Positions 22,627-33,781 of a stretch of 64,000 bases of DNA are shown one piece after another. The notes under the pieces were generated by a model. The model made no database searches. It saw only the letters and a program-made list of their open reading frames with translations, and was not told the origin of the DNA. Origin of the DNA: Rehmannia glutinosa (taxonomy: Eukaryota; Streptophyta; Magnoliopsida; Lamiales; Orobanchaceae). The position numbers were made by a program, and so were the translations under genes. The DNA lies in the NCBI GenBank assembly GCA_016081115.2, contig CM071926.1:15141971-15205970 (forward strand), written 5' to 3'. How positions within the stretch are numbered: position 1 is the first letter of the stretch; each line of letters begins with the position of its first letter.

Positions 22627-23813
22627 GCGCTCCGGATATCAGGAAAGTTTTCTCACTCTCCATTGAGGACAATGTTCAATTTAAGTTTGGGGGGGTGTAA
22701 TCTGTATTTGTGTCTTTTGAGTCATATCAAAGTCGTGTCAAAAAAAAATCGAGTTGAGTCGAGTCGGGTAGTTTGTTGAACTATAGAACTACATGACTAA
22801 GTAGATTTGTTGATCACGAGTTGAATTGTCACGAAAGCATGCTTTTAAGTGGTGATCTATATTTTGCTTCATTGATTTCATATTCATGCATAATTCTGTT
22901 AACTTATTTGAAAATGATTAATGAAGTCGAGTGTTGTTTGTATGATCCCACCGGATTCTAGAACTTGTTTGATCACTAATTGAGGCGAAATCCTAGGTGA
23001 AATAACATAAGGAAATGATTTAGGCCATCTTTGAATAAAAGCTAGAGCCAAAATGACTACCTTTGTACGATATAATTTCACTAGTGTCCCCTTTTGAGCC
23101 TATTAAACCTGTTCTTTGGCAACCAATTTTTTTACCTTGAGCTTACATGTGAAAATCCTAATTACCCATCACTCATACACACAAAATGATTGAAGGTTGA
23201 GGAGGATGTGATAAGTAAGGTAGATGTTCACTCGCATGAAGTTGCCGAGAAAAAGAAATAATGAAACCCCATGTGTTAAAATATGCAAAAGATAAAGTTT
23301 GGGGGTCTCGAAAAAAAAATTGTTGAAAATAGAGGCTCGTAAAGGGAGAATAATTGAAAATTCAACAAAAGTGAAGGTAGCCATTTTGTTTGGCAATTGG
23401 TGATTTGAAGAGGTAATTGTGTGTTAGGGTGTGTTGAGCCACTTAATCCTAAATTTTCCTGCCCGACCCTAAGCCACATTACAAGTTTTGGAAGTCCTAT
23501 TGATCCATGTGTTATATTAGCCTACATTAGTGGAGATTAGTGTGAATAACAAGCCTATGGAATCCGGTAGTCATTATCTTTTGATACTTAGAAGTGGATC
23601 ATCTTGATAGCGTTTGATTGCGTAAATCAATCTGAATAATGTAAACGGAATTTTCAACACTTTTGATCACAATGTTAAAATGCATGCTTGATTGATAGTG
23701 AAATGAGTTTTTAGACAAATTTTATTGGTTTATGGAGTTTTGTAGTTGCTTGTGTTGTTGTATTGTTTGTCTTTCATTTTGGAGTTATAATTGTTTGAGG
23801 ACAAACAATAGCT
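22627..23813 (+). other. Element B 3' non-coding spacer
   Basis: No coding. Begins with GAGGACAATGTTC...TTTAAGTTTGGGGGGG (22665-22697), a second PPT-like box that echoes the one at 23797-23829. Confidence 0.7.
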
Positions 23814-23829
23814 TAAGTTTGGGGGTATT
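23814..23829 (+). promoter_or_regulatory. Polypurine tract, element B
   Basis: AAGTTTGGGGGTATT immediately before the 3' LTR. Confidence 0.75.
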
Positions 23830-24045
23830 TGTCAAGTTGGTATTTTACCAACTTATTTGAGTATTTTAGATTAGAATTTGGTTTTATTTTGGGTGTTTTT
23901 AGAGTCTTTAGAGTCCAATTTATTTCAAATAGTGTCGATGAAGAGTCACTCTGATTTGGTAGCCGACAAATGAAGAAAACGATGAAAAACGGCGCGAAGA
24001 AAGAAGAAATCGCGTTTGAAAAAGGAAAAATCGCACTTTGACCCA

Positions 24046-24291
24046 AGGACGGGCGGGCGTTGCAGCGCCCGGCCCTGGGCGCCACAACGCCCGTGACAGG
24101 GTGTGCAAGTTTGGGCTTGAGGCATGTGGCATGTGCAGCGCAGGCGGAGGCGGAAGAAATTGACATTGCGGTTGCGGTAGAAATTTACATTGCGGGCGGA
24201 AGAAATTTACATTGCGGGTGGCGCTGCAGCGCCCGGGCGTTCAATTGTATGCAGAAGTTTTGGGCGCCGCAGCGCCCGGGGCGGAATTTCC
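24046..24291. repeat. GC palindrome array in element B 3' LTR
   Basis: Same motifs as at 13775-14068 but rearranged: the spacer unit (GAAATTTACATTGCGG) recurs while several palindromes are missing. Confidence 0.85.
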
Positions 24292-24328
24292 TAGGCTTAC
24301 CTACTCCCTTTCTTGGATTTTTGTGGCA

Positions 24329-24336
24329 TATAAATA
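24329..24336 (+). promoter_or_regulatory. TATA box in element B 3' LTR
   Basis: Same TATAAATA context as in the 5' LTR. Confidence 0.6.
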
Positions 24337-25258
24337 CTAGCCTTGGGGCTTGAAATTGGGGATCTTGGAACCCTTGGGAAGAGAATAAAAACAGCTACAA
24401 GACAAGGAAGAAGGATTTGGGCATCTTGAGAAGAATTTGGAGAATAAGATTGGAAGCTTCTATCATCTAGAAATAGAGAAGATCCCTCTACTCTTGTTCT
24501 TATTTTGTTGCTTTCTTCATATCTTGTAAGATGTATTATTGTATTTTCATGGATTCATTTTCTTTAATCATGAGCTAAACTCTATAATTCTAGAGAAATG
24601 ATGTAATCTATGTTTGAACTTATGTTTTGAGATTGTGGTTTGTCAATCTAGATCTATCAATTTATTTGTGCTATTTGGATCTATTGCTTCTAAATTACTT
24701 GATCAATAATTTAGATTGTTTGGTGTATTTGATTTGACACTTGAGAAAGGTAATTGAATACATGACCTTGGAATAGCATAACCTAGGATTTCATAGAATT
24801 GAGAGATTTGTGAATCCTTTGAAGTCATTTATCAAGATTCATAGCTTTTATTGAGATTTTAATTGGTGATTTTTATAGAGATATTGATTTCCCAATTGAA
24901 TCTAAAATCATTTGGCACTTGAGAGGGGGAATGATTATTGTAGAAATCTTGACTTATAAATTGGTAATTTATGATTGATAAACCATATTGACAACATAAG
25001 GGATAACTAGATTCATCATACCTCTAGAATTCATTTAATCATTTGGATAAACTCATTAATATTTTCATATTCTTGATTTATTTTTAGTATTTTTAGTATA
25101 ATCAACTCAATCATATATTGAATTTCTAAATAAAGTTAGACTACTATATTATAGTACTTAGCAATAATTCAATAATTATTCCCTGTGGATTCGACAACCT
25201 TACTACTCTATATTAAAACTTGACACCGTAGACTTGCGGTTAGAAAAATTTTCTAACA

Positions 25259-25720
25259 ATTGGGCATCGGGCGGGTACGAGCGTTCGTTGGAACCTAAAA
25301 AATGGTGTTCAATTGGGTCATAGATAGTTGTCTACGAACGTTCCCCAACTGAAAGCGTATCATATAGGGTTCAAAAGTCCCTCCTTGTTTGAATACTTTC
25401 ACGGTACTCAAAAACTCCAATGTGAATCGTTTAAAGGTTGGCCACCTTCGGCTCATGAAATTGGTCCATCCGACCTTTGCGAAGAGACGCCAAACGTCCT
25501 CATGTATCCCCAAAGTTTGGGTGCATTCATCGTCGGCATAGCGGGATGGAGCTATTTGGCGACCAACCAAGCGATTCCATCGCTCAAGATCATCTGCGTT
25601 TGTCAATTCAACCCCATATGTCGCGGGACTATTTTGGTCGGCCTCTGGCGGTGCCACGTCTCGTTGTGCCGCCCCGCGTGCACGTCTTCTTCCACCCTGG
25701 GGATTTCTTCGCTCGGCCAT
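25259..25720 (-). pseudogene. Element A Athila env-like ORF, N-terminal part
   Basis: ATG at 25718-25720 starts MAERRNPQGGRRRARGAAQ, a basic N-terminus, followed by DDLERWNRLVGRQIAPSRYA, DVWRLFAKVGWTNF and WPTFKRFTLEFLSTV, typical of the Athila ORF-1 family. A TAG stop near 25283 precedes the point where element B inserted (25258/25259), so the ORF was probably already broken. It continues at 13554-12561. Confidence 0.8.
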
Positions 25721-26614
25721 GAAAGATTTGTACCTGAAATACATTCCATTAGCATCTCAGTATCATCAATGGCAACAACAAAATAGGTGATTAACACTAA
25801 CATATTAGGTGATGCAAATTCACTTCCCTACTTTCACTTTGATCGATCAACTACCCCAAGCAAGCAAGAATTATGGCCATTCTAGAAAGATATTAGCTCA
25901 AACAATCATTGGCCATGCCTTATTCATCAATATATCATCCAAAATTTCCTCAATTACACATGCCCACAAAGTGTTTGATAAATTGCCTTAAAGAAGATTT
26001 CATTCAAAACATAGCAAAAATATCAAAGCTAGCACCAATCATGATTCCCATTACATAATTGACAAGAAATTCACAAGGAAAAACGAAGCTCTTACCGGAA
26101 TTTTCGAATTTCGAATCAAAGTGAACAACTTGAACCCTAGGTGCTTTATCTTCAATTTTCTTCAATCAAACTTGAATACAATGCAAATTGTGGTTCTAAT
26201 GCGATGGGGGAGTGATTAAATGGGAGAATTTAGGTGGAAATTACAAGAAATTTTGAAGGCAAGGAAGTTGGGGGAATGGGCGCGCGATTTGGGGGATTTT
26301 GAGAAGAAGAGCAGTTTTAAAACTGCTCTTATTTATGCCCCCTCTGTAAGGCGCACGGGTGGTGCGTCGAAGCACGGGCTACCTGTGCGCCACCCTGGTG
26401 AAATCCTCAACTCTCTGTAGGGCGCACGGGTTACCTGTGCGCACCTGTACAACAATTCAGATTTTTTTTTAACACACAAAATTAGGATAAAACACACACA
26501 CAAGAAAAAATACAAAAATTTAAAAAAAATTGAAATCCACACTAAAAACCGTTGGGTTGCCTCCCAACAAGCGCTATAGTTTACGTCTTTAGCTTGACGC
26601 CTGTTTTTGTTCTG
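25721..26614 (-). other. Element A spacer between integrase and env-like ORF
   Basis: Non-coding. 26343-26450 contains the same GC unit as the LTR array (GGCGCACGGGTGGTGCGTCG ... CTACCTGTGCGCCACCCTGG) and the LTR linker phrase GGTGAAATC, so it derives from the same repeat. Confidence 0.7.
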
Positions 26615-27740
26615 TCACGGGTCTCGCAAGGTGATAGATGTCACCTCCTCTTGATTGCCTCGGTGGAAGTAATGCTTAATCCTCTGGCCATTTACCATGA
26701 AGGTCTCACCATCTTTTGTTAACAATTCCACAACGCCGGGAGGATTCAATATTTTCTTTATCACGAAAGGCCCCGACCACCTAGATTTGAGTTTTCCCGG
26801 AAAAAGTTTAAGGCGTGAATTGTACAAGAGAACGGGTTCTCCTGGTAAAAACTCTCGTTTCTTAATCATTTTGTCGTGCCATCGTTTGGTTCTTTCTTTG
26901 TAAAGTCGGGAATTTTCGTACGCTTCATCCCGAAATTCTTCCATCTCATTTAAATGGAGCAACCTTTCTTCACCGGCCTTTTGAAAATCCGATTTAGTTT
27001 CTTGACCGCCCAAAATGCTTTGTGCTCCAATTCTACCGGCAAATGGCACGACTTCCCAAAGACAAGTTGATATGGAGATGTGCCCAGCGATTATGTCTTA
27101 TATGCGTCCGAGACGCCATAGAGCATCATCCAATTTTAATGCCCAATCCTTTCGGTTGATGTTAACCGTCTTCTCAAGAATCATTTTGATCTCCGGTTGG
27201 CTACTTCGGCTTGCCCATTATCTTGTGGATGGTATGCCAATATGTTTCACCCCATATTTTGCCAACAAATTGCTCATCAATTTATTTACAAAATGCGACC
27301 CTCCATCGCTAATTAAAGCTCTTGGAGTGCCGAATCGAGTAAATATATTTTTCTTAAGGAACTTCATCACAATTTGAGCATCATTTGTTTTGGAAGGAAT
27401 CGCCTACCCAACGGGATACATACTCCACTACAAGTAGAATATATTGATAGCCCGAAGATGATGGAAATGGGCCCATAAAGTCAATCCCCCAAACATCGAA
27501 CAATTCAACTTCGATTACGTTTGTCATCGGCATCTCGTGTCTTCTGGAAATGTTGCCCATTTGTTGACACCTGTCACATTGTTGCACAAATAAATAGCAA
27601 TCATTAAATAGAGTGGGCCAAAGATAGCCCACTCGCAATACCTTCGCAGTGCGGGTTGGGCCAAAATGTCCGCCGGAGCAGGTGAAGAGTGACATTGTTG
27701 TAGGACTCCCTCCCATTCTTCTTGAGGTACGCATCTCCTT
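26615..27740 (-). pseudogene. Element A integrase (broken)
   Basis: Zinc-binding part: GGHFGPTRTAKVLRVGYLWP, CDRCQQMGNISRRHEMP. Core: LFDVWGIDFMGPFPSSSG with the first catalytic Asp, and a shifted frame with AYHPQDNGQAEVANR near 27190-27235 that keeps the catalytic Glu. The C-terminal part (26615-27049) has LKLFPGKLKSRWSGPFVI and VNGQRIKHYF. At least three frames are used, with breaks near 27700, 27390 and between 27200 and 27050. Integrase would insert the cDNA; this copy cannot. Confidence 0.8.
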
Positions 27741-29340
27741 ATGATTTTGTCAACACACCTCTTAAAGAGTAGGGGGTCGTCCCACATGTAGAACTTGACG
27801 TCATGTAGGAATTTCTTCTTTTGATATGACGATAGATTTGGAGGCAAAACTCCCGCAGCCAAATAGTTGACAAAATCCGCATACCACGGAAATTTTGCCT
27901 CGAGCATGAGTAACCGTTCATCAGGAAATTCCTCTTTTATCAATTCCGTGCTTCTTTGCAACCCCTCTTGATTTTCAATTCGAGACAAGTGGTCCGCTAC
28001 CACATTCTCATATCCCTTCCGGTCCCTGATTTCCACATCGAACTCTTGCAATAATAGATATTTGATAGCCGCATGGTCGGTGTGAACAATCGTTTTCGTT
28101 CCAATCAAGTATGATCGGAATTTGTCAAATGCGAAGACAATCGCCAACATCTCCTTCTCGGTAGTGGTGTAATTCTGTTGAGCATTGTCCAGCGTTCTAC
28201 TAGCATAGTAGATGGATCTAAACAACTTTTCCCTCTTTTGACCGAGAACAGCCCCTACCGCAAAATCGCTCGCATCACACATCAATTCAAACGGTTGGCT
28301 CCAATCTGGGGCGACAAGAATAGGTGCGGTCACCAATGCCTTCTTCAATGTTTCAAACACCTGCAAACAATCATTGGAAAAATTGAAAGCATCATCTTTT
28401 TCTAGCAATTGGCTCAAAGGCTTAGAAATTTTAGAAAAGTCACGGATAAACCTTCTATAGAATCCGGCGTGGCCCAAGAAGCTCCGGATAGCTTTTTCGT
28501 TTGTAGGAGGTGGTAATTTCTCGATCGCTACAATCTTTGCCCGATCTACTTCCAAAACCGAGAAGAGACTCGATGACCAAGTACAATGCCATCGCGTACC
28601 ATAAAATGGCACTTTTCCCAATTTAGTACTAGATTGGTCTCTTCACATCATTTGCAAGACTAGGGAAAGATTGTGAAGACAATTATCAAAAGAATCACCA
28701 AACACAGAGAAATCGCCCATAAACACCTCCATAACTTTTTCAATAAGATCGTGAAATATAGCCATCATACAACGTTGGAAAGTGGCGGTGCATTACATAA
28801 ACCAAATGGCATGCGATTTAAATGCAAATGTGCCATACGGACATGTAAATGTTGTTTTCTCTTGGTCTTCCGGCGCAATCATGATTTGATTGTACCCGGA
28901 ATAACCATCTAAAAAGCAATAATAATCATAACCTGCAAGACGATCCAACATCATATCTATAAAGGGAAGAGGAAAATGATCTTTTCGAGTGGCATCATTT
29001 AGTTTTCGATAATTAATGCAAATTCGCCACCCAGAACGATTCTAGTAGCAATCGAGTTCTTCATTTTCATTTTTCACCATGCTTACCCTCCTTTTTCTAA
29101 GCACCACTTGTACAGGACTTACCCATGAACTATCGATATAGCATAAATGATCCCGGCATCCAACCATTTCAACACTTCCTTCCTAACCACATCTTGCATG
29201 ATAGGGTTTAGTCGTCTTTGGTTTTGCACTGATGGTTTATAAACATCTTCCATCCAAATTTTATGCATCACAACGGATGGACTTATGCCTTTTAAATCAG
29301 TTATAGACCATCCTAGTGCCGACTTATGTTTTCGTAAAAC
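27741..29340 (-). pseudogene. Element A reverse transcriptase/RNase H (broken, active-site change)
   Basis: RT motifs run from about 29330 to 28450: CFLDGYSGYNQI, TTFTCPYGTFAF, then VMEVFMGDFSVFG, where the YxDD-type active site reads FMGD instead of FMDD (codon at 28715-28717). RT connection LEVDRAKIVAIEKLPPP and LGHAGFYRRFIRDFS and RNase H (MCDASDFAVGAVLGQKREK, TTTEKEMLAIVFAFDKFRSY, TDHAAIKYL, ENVVADHLSRIEN) lie in the long frame 28621-27700. Frameshifts occur near 28620 and 28800. It lies between protease and integrase as usual for Ty3/gypsy. Confidence 0.85.
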
Positions 29341-29342
29341 CC

Positions 29343-29597
29343 TTATGATTTATCAAGTTGAGTAGAGTGAGAAGAGATGAAACGACACGGATTTGCATTA
29401 TTTGCCCCAAGGAATGCATATTTGAGGTGTTCAGGTAATTGCTTGAGTTCCGGAGTCGATGTTACTATTTCAGGGTCACGCACGGGTTGCACGTGCTCCA
29501 GCGCACGGCCCGTGTGCTCTTCAGAGACTTCAATTCTTCCCTCAGCATCACGCACGGGTTGCCCGTGCGTGGATGCATGGGTGGTGCGTTTCTGCAA
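29343..29597 (-). pseudogene. Element A protease-RT linker carrying GC repeat
   Basis: Open frame containing the conserved pre-RT phrase STPELKQLPEHLKYAFLGAN. Upstream in the same frame are two copies of a segment ending (G/V)QPVRD, encoded by a GC repeat (CGCACGGGTTGCCCGTGCG) related to the LTR array. The repeat has therefore entered the polyprotein linker without closing the frame. Confidence 0.65.
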
Positions 29598-29608
29598 GTT
29601 TGGTTCCC

Positions 29609-30600
29609 TTATTTACGGCTTTGCGTTTCGCCTCTTGCGCTCTTAGGTAGTTCCTGCATATGATCTAAGGCACAAACATAGTCGTACAAATCTTGGTTAT
29701 CAAAATCAAGTACAACACTCGACATTGAGCACGAGTGGGTTAGACCAAATTCCAAATCATCTGTAGACAATGTATGATCAACATAATCCTCAATGCATGA
29801 ACTAACTATATCCAAAAAATTACAATTCTCCACCGAATCATGAAATTTCATTGCCTTATATATAGAAAATAAAACATGCTCATCATTAACACGTAATGTG
29901 AGCTCCCTTTTGCACATCTATTAAGTGCTTTACCCGTGGCTAGGAAAGGGCGTCCAAGTATCGCAAGAGAACGTCTCGATCTTCTTCCATATCGAACCAA
30001 GAAATCCACGGGAAAATAAATTTATCAACTTTTACCAATACGTCTTCAATAATTCCCCTTGGATACATAAGTGATCGGTCTGCAAGTTGCAATGTCACCG
30101 TAGTTGGCTTCACGTCGCCTAATCCAAGCTTCCTGAAAATGGACAAAGGCATCAAATTAATACTTGCCCCCAAATCACATAACGCTTTATTAAAGAAATT
30201 ACCACCAATAGCACAAGGGATAGTGAAACTCCCCGGATCTTTCAGTTTTTGTGGTAGCTTTCTTTGGATAATTGCACTACATTCTTCCGTCAAATTCACC
30301 GTTTCAAAGTTTGTCATCCTCCGCTTTTTCGACATAACATCCTTAAGAAATTTCGCATAGTTTGGCATCTGTTCTAGTGCGTCTGCAAAAGGAATGTTAA
30401 TGTGCAATTTCTTAAATATATCAAGGAATTTGGCAAATTGATCATCAAGCCTTTTCTTTTGAAATCTTTGAGGAAAGGGAAGAGATATAGGCAACTTAGA
30501 TATATTCGAATTAGATGATGATTTTAGCTTCAACTACTTGTTTGTTCCGCCTTTTTGTTCGTTTTTTTCTCTTTTCTTCAATATCATCCTTCATCACGGA
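29609..30600 (-). pseudogene. Element A protease region
   Basis: Frame 30533-29940 holds FADALEQMPNYAKFLKDVM, LTEECSAIIQRKLPQKLKDP, then the retropepsin core with FNKALCDLGASINLMPLSIF; DLGAS replaces the usual D(T/S)G triad, as is common in Athila-type proteases. VTLQLADRSLMYPRGIIEDV and a DMEED segment follow. A frame change near 29940 leads into 29917-29609 (LTLRVNDEHVLFSIYKAMKF). Cleaves Gag-Pol in live elements. Confidence 0.8.
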
Positions 30601-30626
30601 TTATCCGTTGCTCCGGCCTCGATGCT

Positions 30627-31970
30627 TCATCCGAAAGTTTGATTCCCATTTTTCTTTAGGCCCCTCATATTAAAATCTTCGTAAACGAATCGCCTTGCAT
30701 TGTTCTCAGGATTCATTTCCAGTATTACTTGAAATTGACCATTGTGATGTTGACCACCCACAATTGTAGCCAATTGACCCATTTGAGTCTCCAGATTCTT
30801 TATCGAGCTTGTCACTTGTTGTTCTATCTTATCCATCCGAGAGTCTTGCTTAGCGAGGCGGCTCCTCGTATCATTCATGAATGCATTAGATTGATTTATG
30901 AAGGAGGTGAGTGCATCTTCCAACGACGATTTGCCTTCCCCATTTCCGCCTCCACTTGAAGCATTAAATCCCGGCGGAGGTTGTAACACATTCTTTGTAT
31001 TTGCGTAGGAAAAATTTTCATGATTTCTCAACCCTGGATGGTAGTGCGTTGGGTTTGAATTATTCCGGAAATTGTTGAAATTCCGGTTATTCACATAATT
31101 TACCTCTTCCATCGGATATAGAAGAGGTTCACTACCCATGCTCGTGCCTGCTTCTGGCCCCTTCGTCAATACACTCAATTGAGTTGTCAAAGTCGCTACT
31201 TGTGCCATAAATGTTTTAATTGGGTCTGAATCCGAGATTTCGTCTACTTGTTGTACATTAGATCTTTCAGATGACCACTTGTAACTGTTCATGGCCATTT
31301 CTTCAAGAAGGTTCAAGGCATCTTGTGGGAACCTTGCCAACAATGCTCCTCCTGCTGCGGCATCCACAAAGGCCCTCGTTTGTCCCATTAAACCATTGTA
31401 GAAGAAACATAACTGTTGATCCTCTGGAAAACCATGTTGTGGACATCTACATAACAAATCCCGAAACCTTTCCCAAGCCTCGTACAAAGGCTCTGAGTCG
31501 AAATGTCGAAATTGAGTAATCTCGCTTTTGAGCTGCAAAGTTTAGCTCGGTGGAAAGAATTTAAACAAGAACTTTTGGCTCAGTTCGTCCCATGTGCTTA
31601 CACTGCCTTGCGTCAAAGTACCCAACCAATTTCTCGCCTTATCCCGTAAAGAGAATGGGAACAAGCGCAATCTTATGGCGTCATCCGAGACTCCGTTCAT
31701 TTTGATCGTATTGCATATTTGGATAAAATGCGCAAGGTGAGAGTTAGGATCTTCAGTTGCGAACCCCCCAAACTGATTCTGTTGCACCATATTGATCAGT
31801 ACCGGTTTGAGCTCGAAGTTGTTGGCATTGATAGGAATATGAGAAATACCACTGTAATTACGATTCGTTTGTGGTCGAAAGTAATCACGAATGGCTTGTT
31901 GTTGAACCGGTATCGGTAACTCATTTCCACCATTGTTTGCCGGTATTGGTAACTCGTTCAAATCCCCCAT
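30627..31970 (-). pseudogene. Element A gag with one in-frame stop
   Basis: ATG at 31970 starts MGDLNELPIPANNGGNELP. The Gag core includes AIRDYFRPQTNRNYSGI, NANNFELKPVLINMVQQNQF, DPNSHLAHFIQICNTIKMNG, LRLFPFSLRDKARNWL and FPPS. A TAA at 31542-31544 interrupts the frame exactly after FPPS; the same frame resumes with LQLKSEITQFRHFDSEPLY and runs to 30627, ending with a coiled-coil (IEQQVTSSIKNLETQMGQLA). So a single nonsense change is the only lesion in about 1.3 kb. Confidence 0.85.
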
Positions 31971-32216
31971 TATCGGATTGTGTTGTCTTTCAGCCCGTCT
32001 AGTGGTTGCACTGATTCTTCTCGCGAAGGCCTCGACTTAAAGGTATAAGCGGTATCAAGTCCCCGCCTCGAGCGCGTGTTCAAGCACTACACCGGACCGG
32101 TAAAAGAAACAAGTCAAATAATGAAGAATTAAAGTGAATCCAAAATGTAAAAATAAAATTGTCTAAATTAAAATTAATTTATCTATCGCAATATTAGCAC
32201 CAAAAATTGTATTAGT
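31971..32216 (-). other. Element A leader
   Basis: Untranslated region between the PBS and the gag ATG; no further signal. Confidence 0.6.
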
Positions 32217-32231
32217 CCAAGAACGGCGCCA
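32217..32231 (-). promoter_or_regulatory. Primer-binding site, element A
   Basis: TGGCGCCGTTCTTGG on the minus strand, six bases inside the 5' LTR. TGGCGCCGTT-type sites are typical of Athila/Tat elements (tRNA-Asp reported for Athila). Confidence 0.75.
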
Positions 32232-33182
32232 AAAACTTGTTCGCCTTATTTTTAGCTTCACCGCAAGTGTACGATGTAGTTTATAGAATAAGGTAAGCAA
32301 GGTCGTATCCACGGAGACTAATAAATTTATGCGCTAAGTATTGAACTAAGATAGTCTTATTTTTATTTAGACGATCGTAATTTGATGATTGTTGTATTGA
32401 GATTAAGACAATTTAAATCACTAAAACACAAGATTAAGATAATACAAATGATAGAAGTATCAAGATAATGAAATGGATTTCCGAGTTAAGGTTTCGATTA
32501 ATAATCCTCTTGTTATCCGGTTTAATCAAGCCACGTTATTATCAATATTCCTATAAGACGATCACAAAGCTATTTTATCCTCCATCTAGAGATGCATATA
32601 AAACGTATATTGAAATACTTATGCTAGCATCTATACTCAACATGAAGCATTCAACTCCCAAAAGTTTAAAAGATCAAATATCCTCACAAATATTTACAAA
32701 CCTCTCGATTCATGCAAATATTTGTGTCGAGTATTCAAGATCTAATATTGAAACTCATCTCTCGAATTATGAATCAATATATCAAACAAGTTAAATCATT
32801 GATCAAGTGATAAAACAAGAATAAGCTCAAAATACTCAAATAGGCTTCAAGATAATAACTTCAACTAAGATTAAAACATCCAACAAGAGTTCATTAATCT
32901 ACTTCCAAAACCCGGAAATCTCAAGAGTTTAGCTACACATGATTTCTAAACAACTCATAAACAAAGTGTTCAAAGCCATTACAAATGAAAATGAAGGATT
33001 GAAACTAAAAGAGAAGCAAGAAAAACTTAGGAACGTCGACAATCTCTCGATATATCTCCGTTCTTCAAGCTCCGATGCAACCCGATTGTCTCCTTGATAT
33101 CTTCTTCCAAGAGTTGACCCTTGTCTTGTGTTGTAGATCCCAAAAATGCCAGAATATCCTTGTGTGCGCCCCCCAAAAAGCC

Positions 33183-33190
33183 TTTTTATA
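33183..33190 (-). promoter_or_regulatory. TATA box in element A 5' LTR
   Basis: Same TATAAAAA and spacing as in the other LTR; the likely promoter of the element. Confidence 0.6.
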
Positions 33191-33240
33191 CCCACCTTCA
33201 AGTTTAGGGCATAATGCTGCAGATTATGGGATTCCAGCGC

Positions 33241-33520
33241 AGACGCACGGGTGGTGCGTCGGAGCACGGGCGGTGCGTCGGAGCACGGGCTACCCGTGCG
33301 CCACCCTGTTGAAATAATCCAAGTCTCTATAGAGCGCACGGGTGGTGCGTCGGAGCACGGGCTACCCATGCGCCATCCCGGTGAAATCATCCCTTCTCTG
33401 TAGAGCGCACGGGTGGTGCGTAGGAGCGCGGGCTACCCGTGCGCTATGCAGAGGCTCAAAGTTTCTTTATTCAGGGGTGCATGGGTGGTGCCTGAGGCAC
33501 GCCCAACCCGTGTGCCCCCT
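33241..33520. repeat. GC-rich inverted-repeat array in element A 5' LTR
   Basis: Same array as in the 3' LTR with an extra partial unit (GGAGCACGGGCGGTGCGTC). Confidence 0.85.
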
Positions 33521-33781
33521 GTCTTTTCCTTAGACGCTCAACTTTCGCTCTTTTTGGCTTCACTTTTCGTATACTCATTCAATTCTCCGTGTTTCCACTT
33601 TACTATCCTCGTATTCGTATTCAATTTGCTTCAAATATCATGAAATTCCTACAAAATAAGCAAAGTGTAATATCTTTTCCACAAGGAGTGAATATGTCAC
33701 ATTTAACGCGAGTATGTGCATGTTTACCCATCATTATATTTTAAATACGCCTCAAAATACATGCAAAACTCACACCTATCA

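Larger units (their letters stand above)
13555..25258 (+). mobile_element. Inner Athila-type Ty3/gypsy retrotransposon (element B)
   Basis: Bounded by LTRs 13555-15042 and 23830-25258 and a perfect 5-bp target duplication ATTGG (13550-13554 and 25259-25263). Ends are TGTTAAG and CTAACA. Total 11,704 bp. Plus orientation: PBS after the left LTR, PPT before the right LTR; order gag, protease, RT/RNase H, integrase, GC spacer, env-like ORF, spacer. It sits in the env-like ORF of element A, so it arrived later. LTRs match closely outside the GC array (about a dozen differences over the last 950 bp by hand), yet every ORF is broken. Confidence 0.95.
23830..25258 (+). repeat. Element B 3' LTR (1429 bp)
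   Basis: Begins TGTCAAGTTGG directly after the PPT. The 59-bp length difference from the 5' LTR lies almost wholly in the GC array. Confidence 0.95.
9620..33781 (-). mobile_element. Outer Athila-type Ty3/gypsy retrotransposon (element A)
   Basis: Complete insertion bounded by LTRs at 9620-11144 and 32238-33781 and by a perfect 5-bp target duplication GTAAA (9615-9619 and 33782-33786). Orientation is minus: PBS next to the right LTR, PPT next to the left LTR. Order on the minus strand is gag, protease, RT/RNase H, integrase, GC spacer, Athila env-like ORF, spacer. Subtracting the 11.7-kb inner element and its duplicated site leaves about 12.45 kb, normal for Athila. Hand comparison of the LTRs gives about 25-30 substitutions in 1.5 kb plus a 20-bp duplication, so the insertion is fairly young, yet all genes are damaged. 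Confidence 0.95.
32238..33781 (-). repeat. Element A 5' LTR (1544 bp)
   Basis: Partner of 9620-11144, about 20 bp longer because one GC repeat unit segment is duplicated (around 33265). This copy would drive transcription leftward. Confidence 0.95.
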
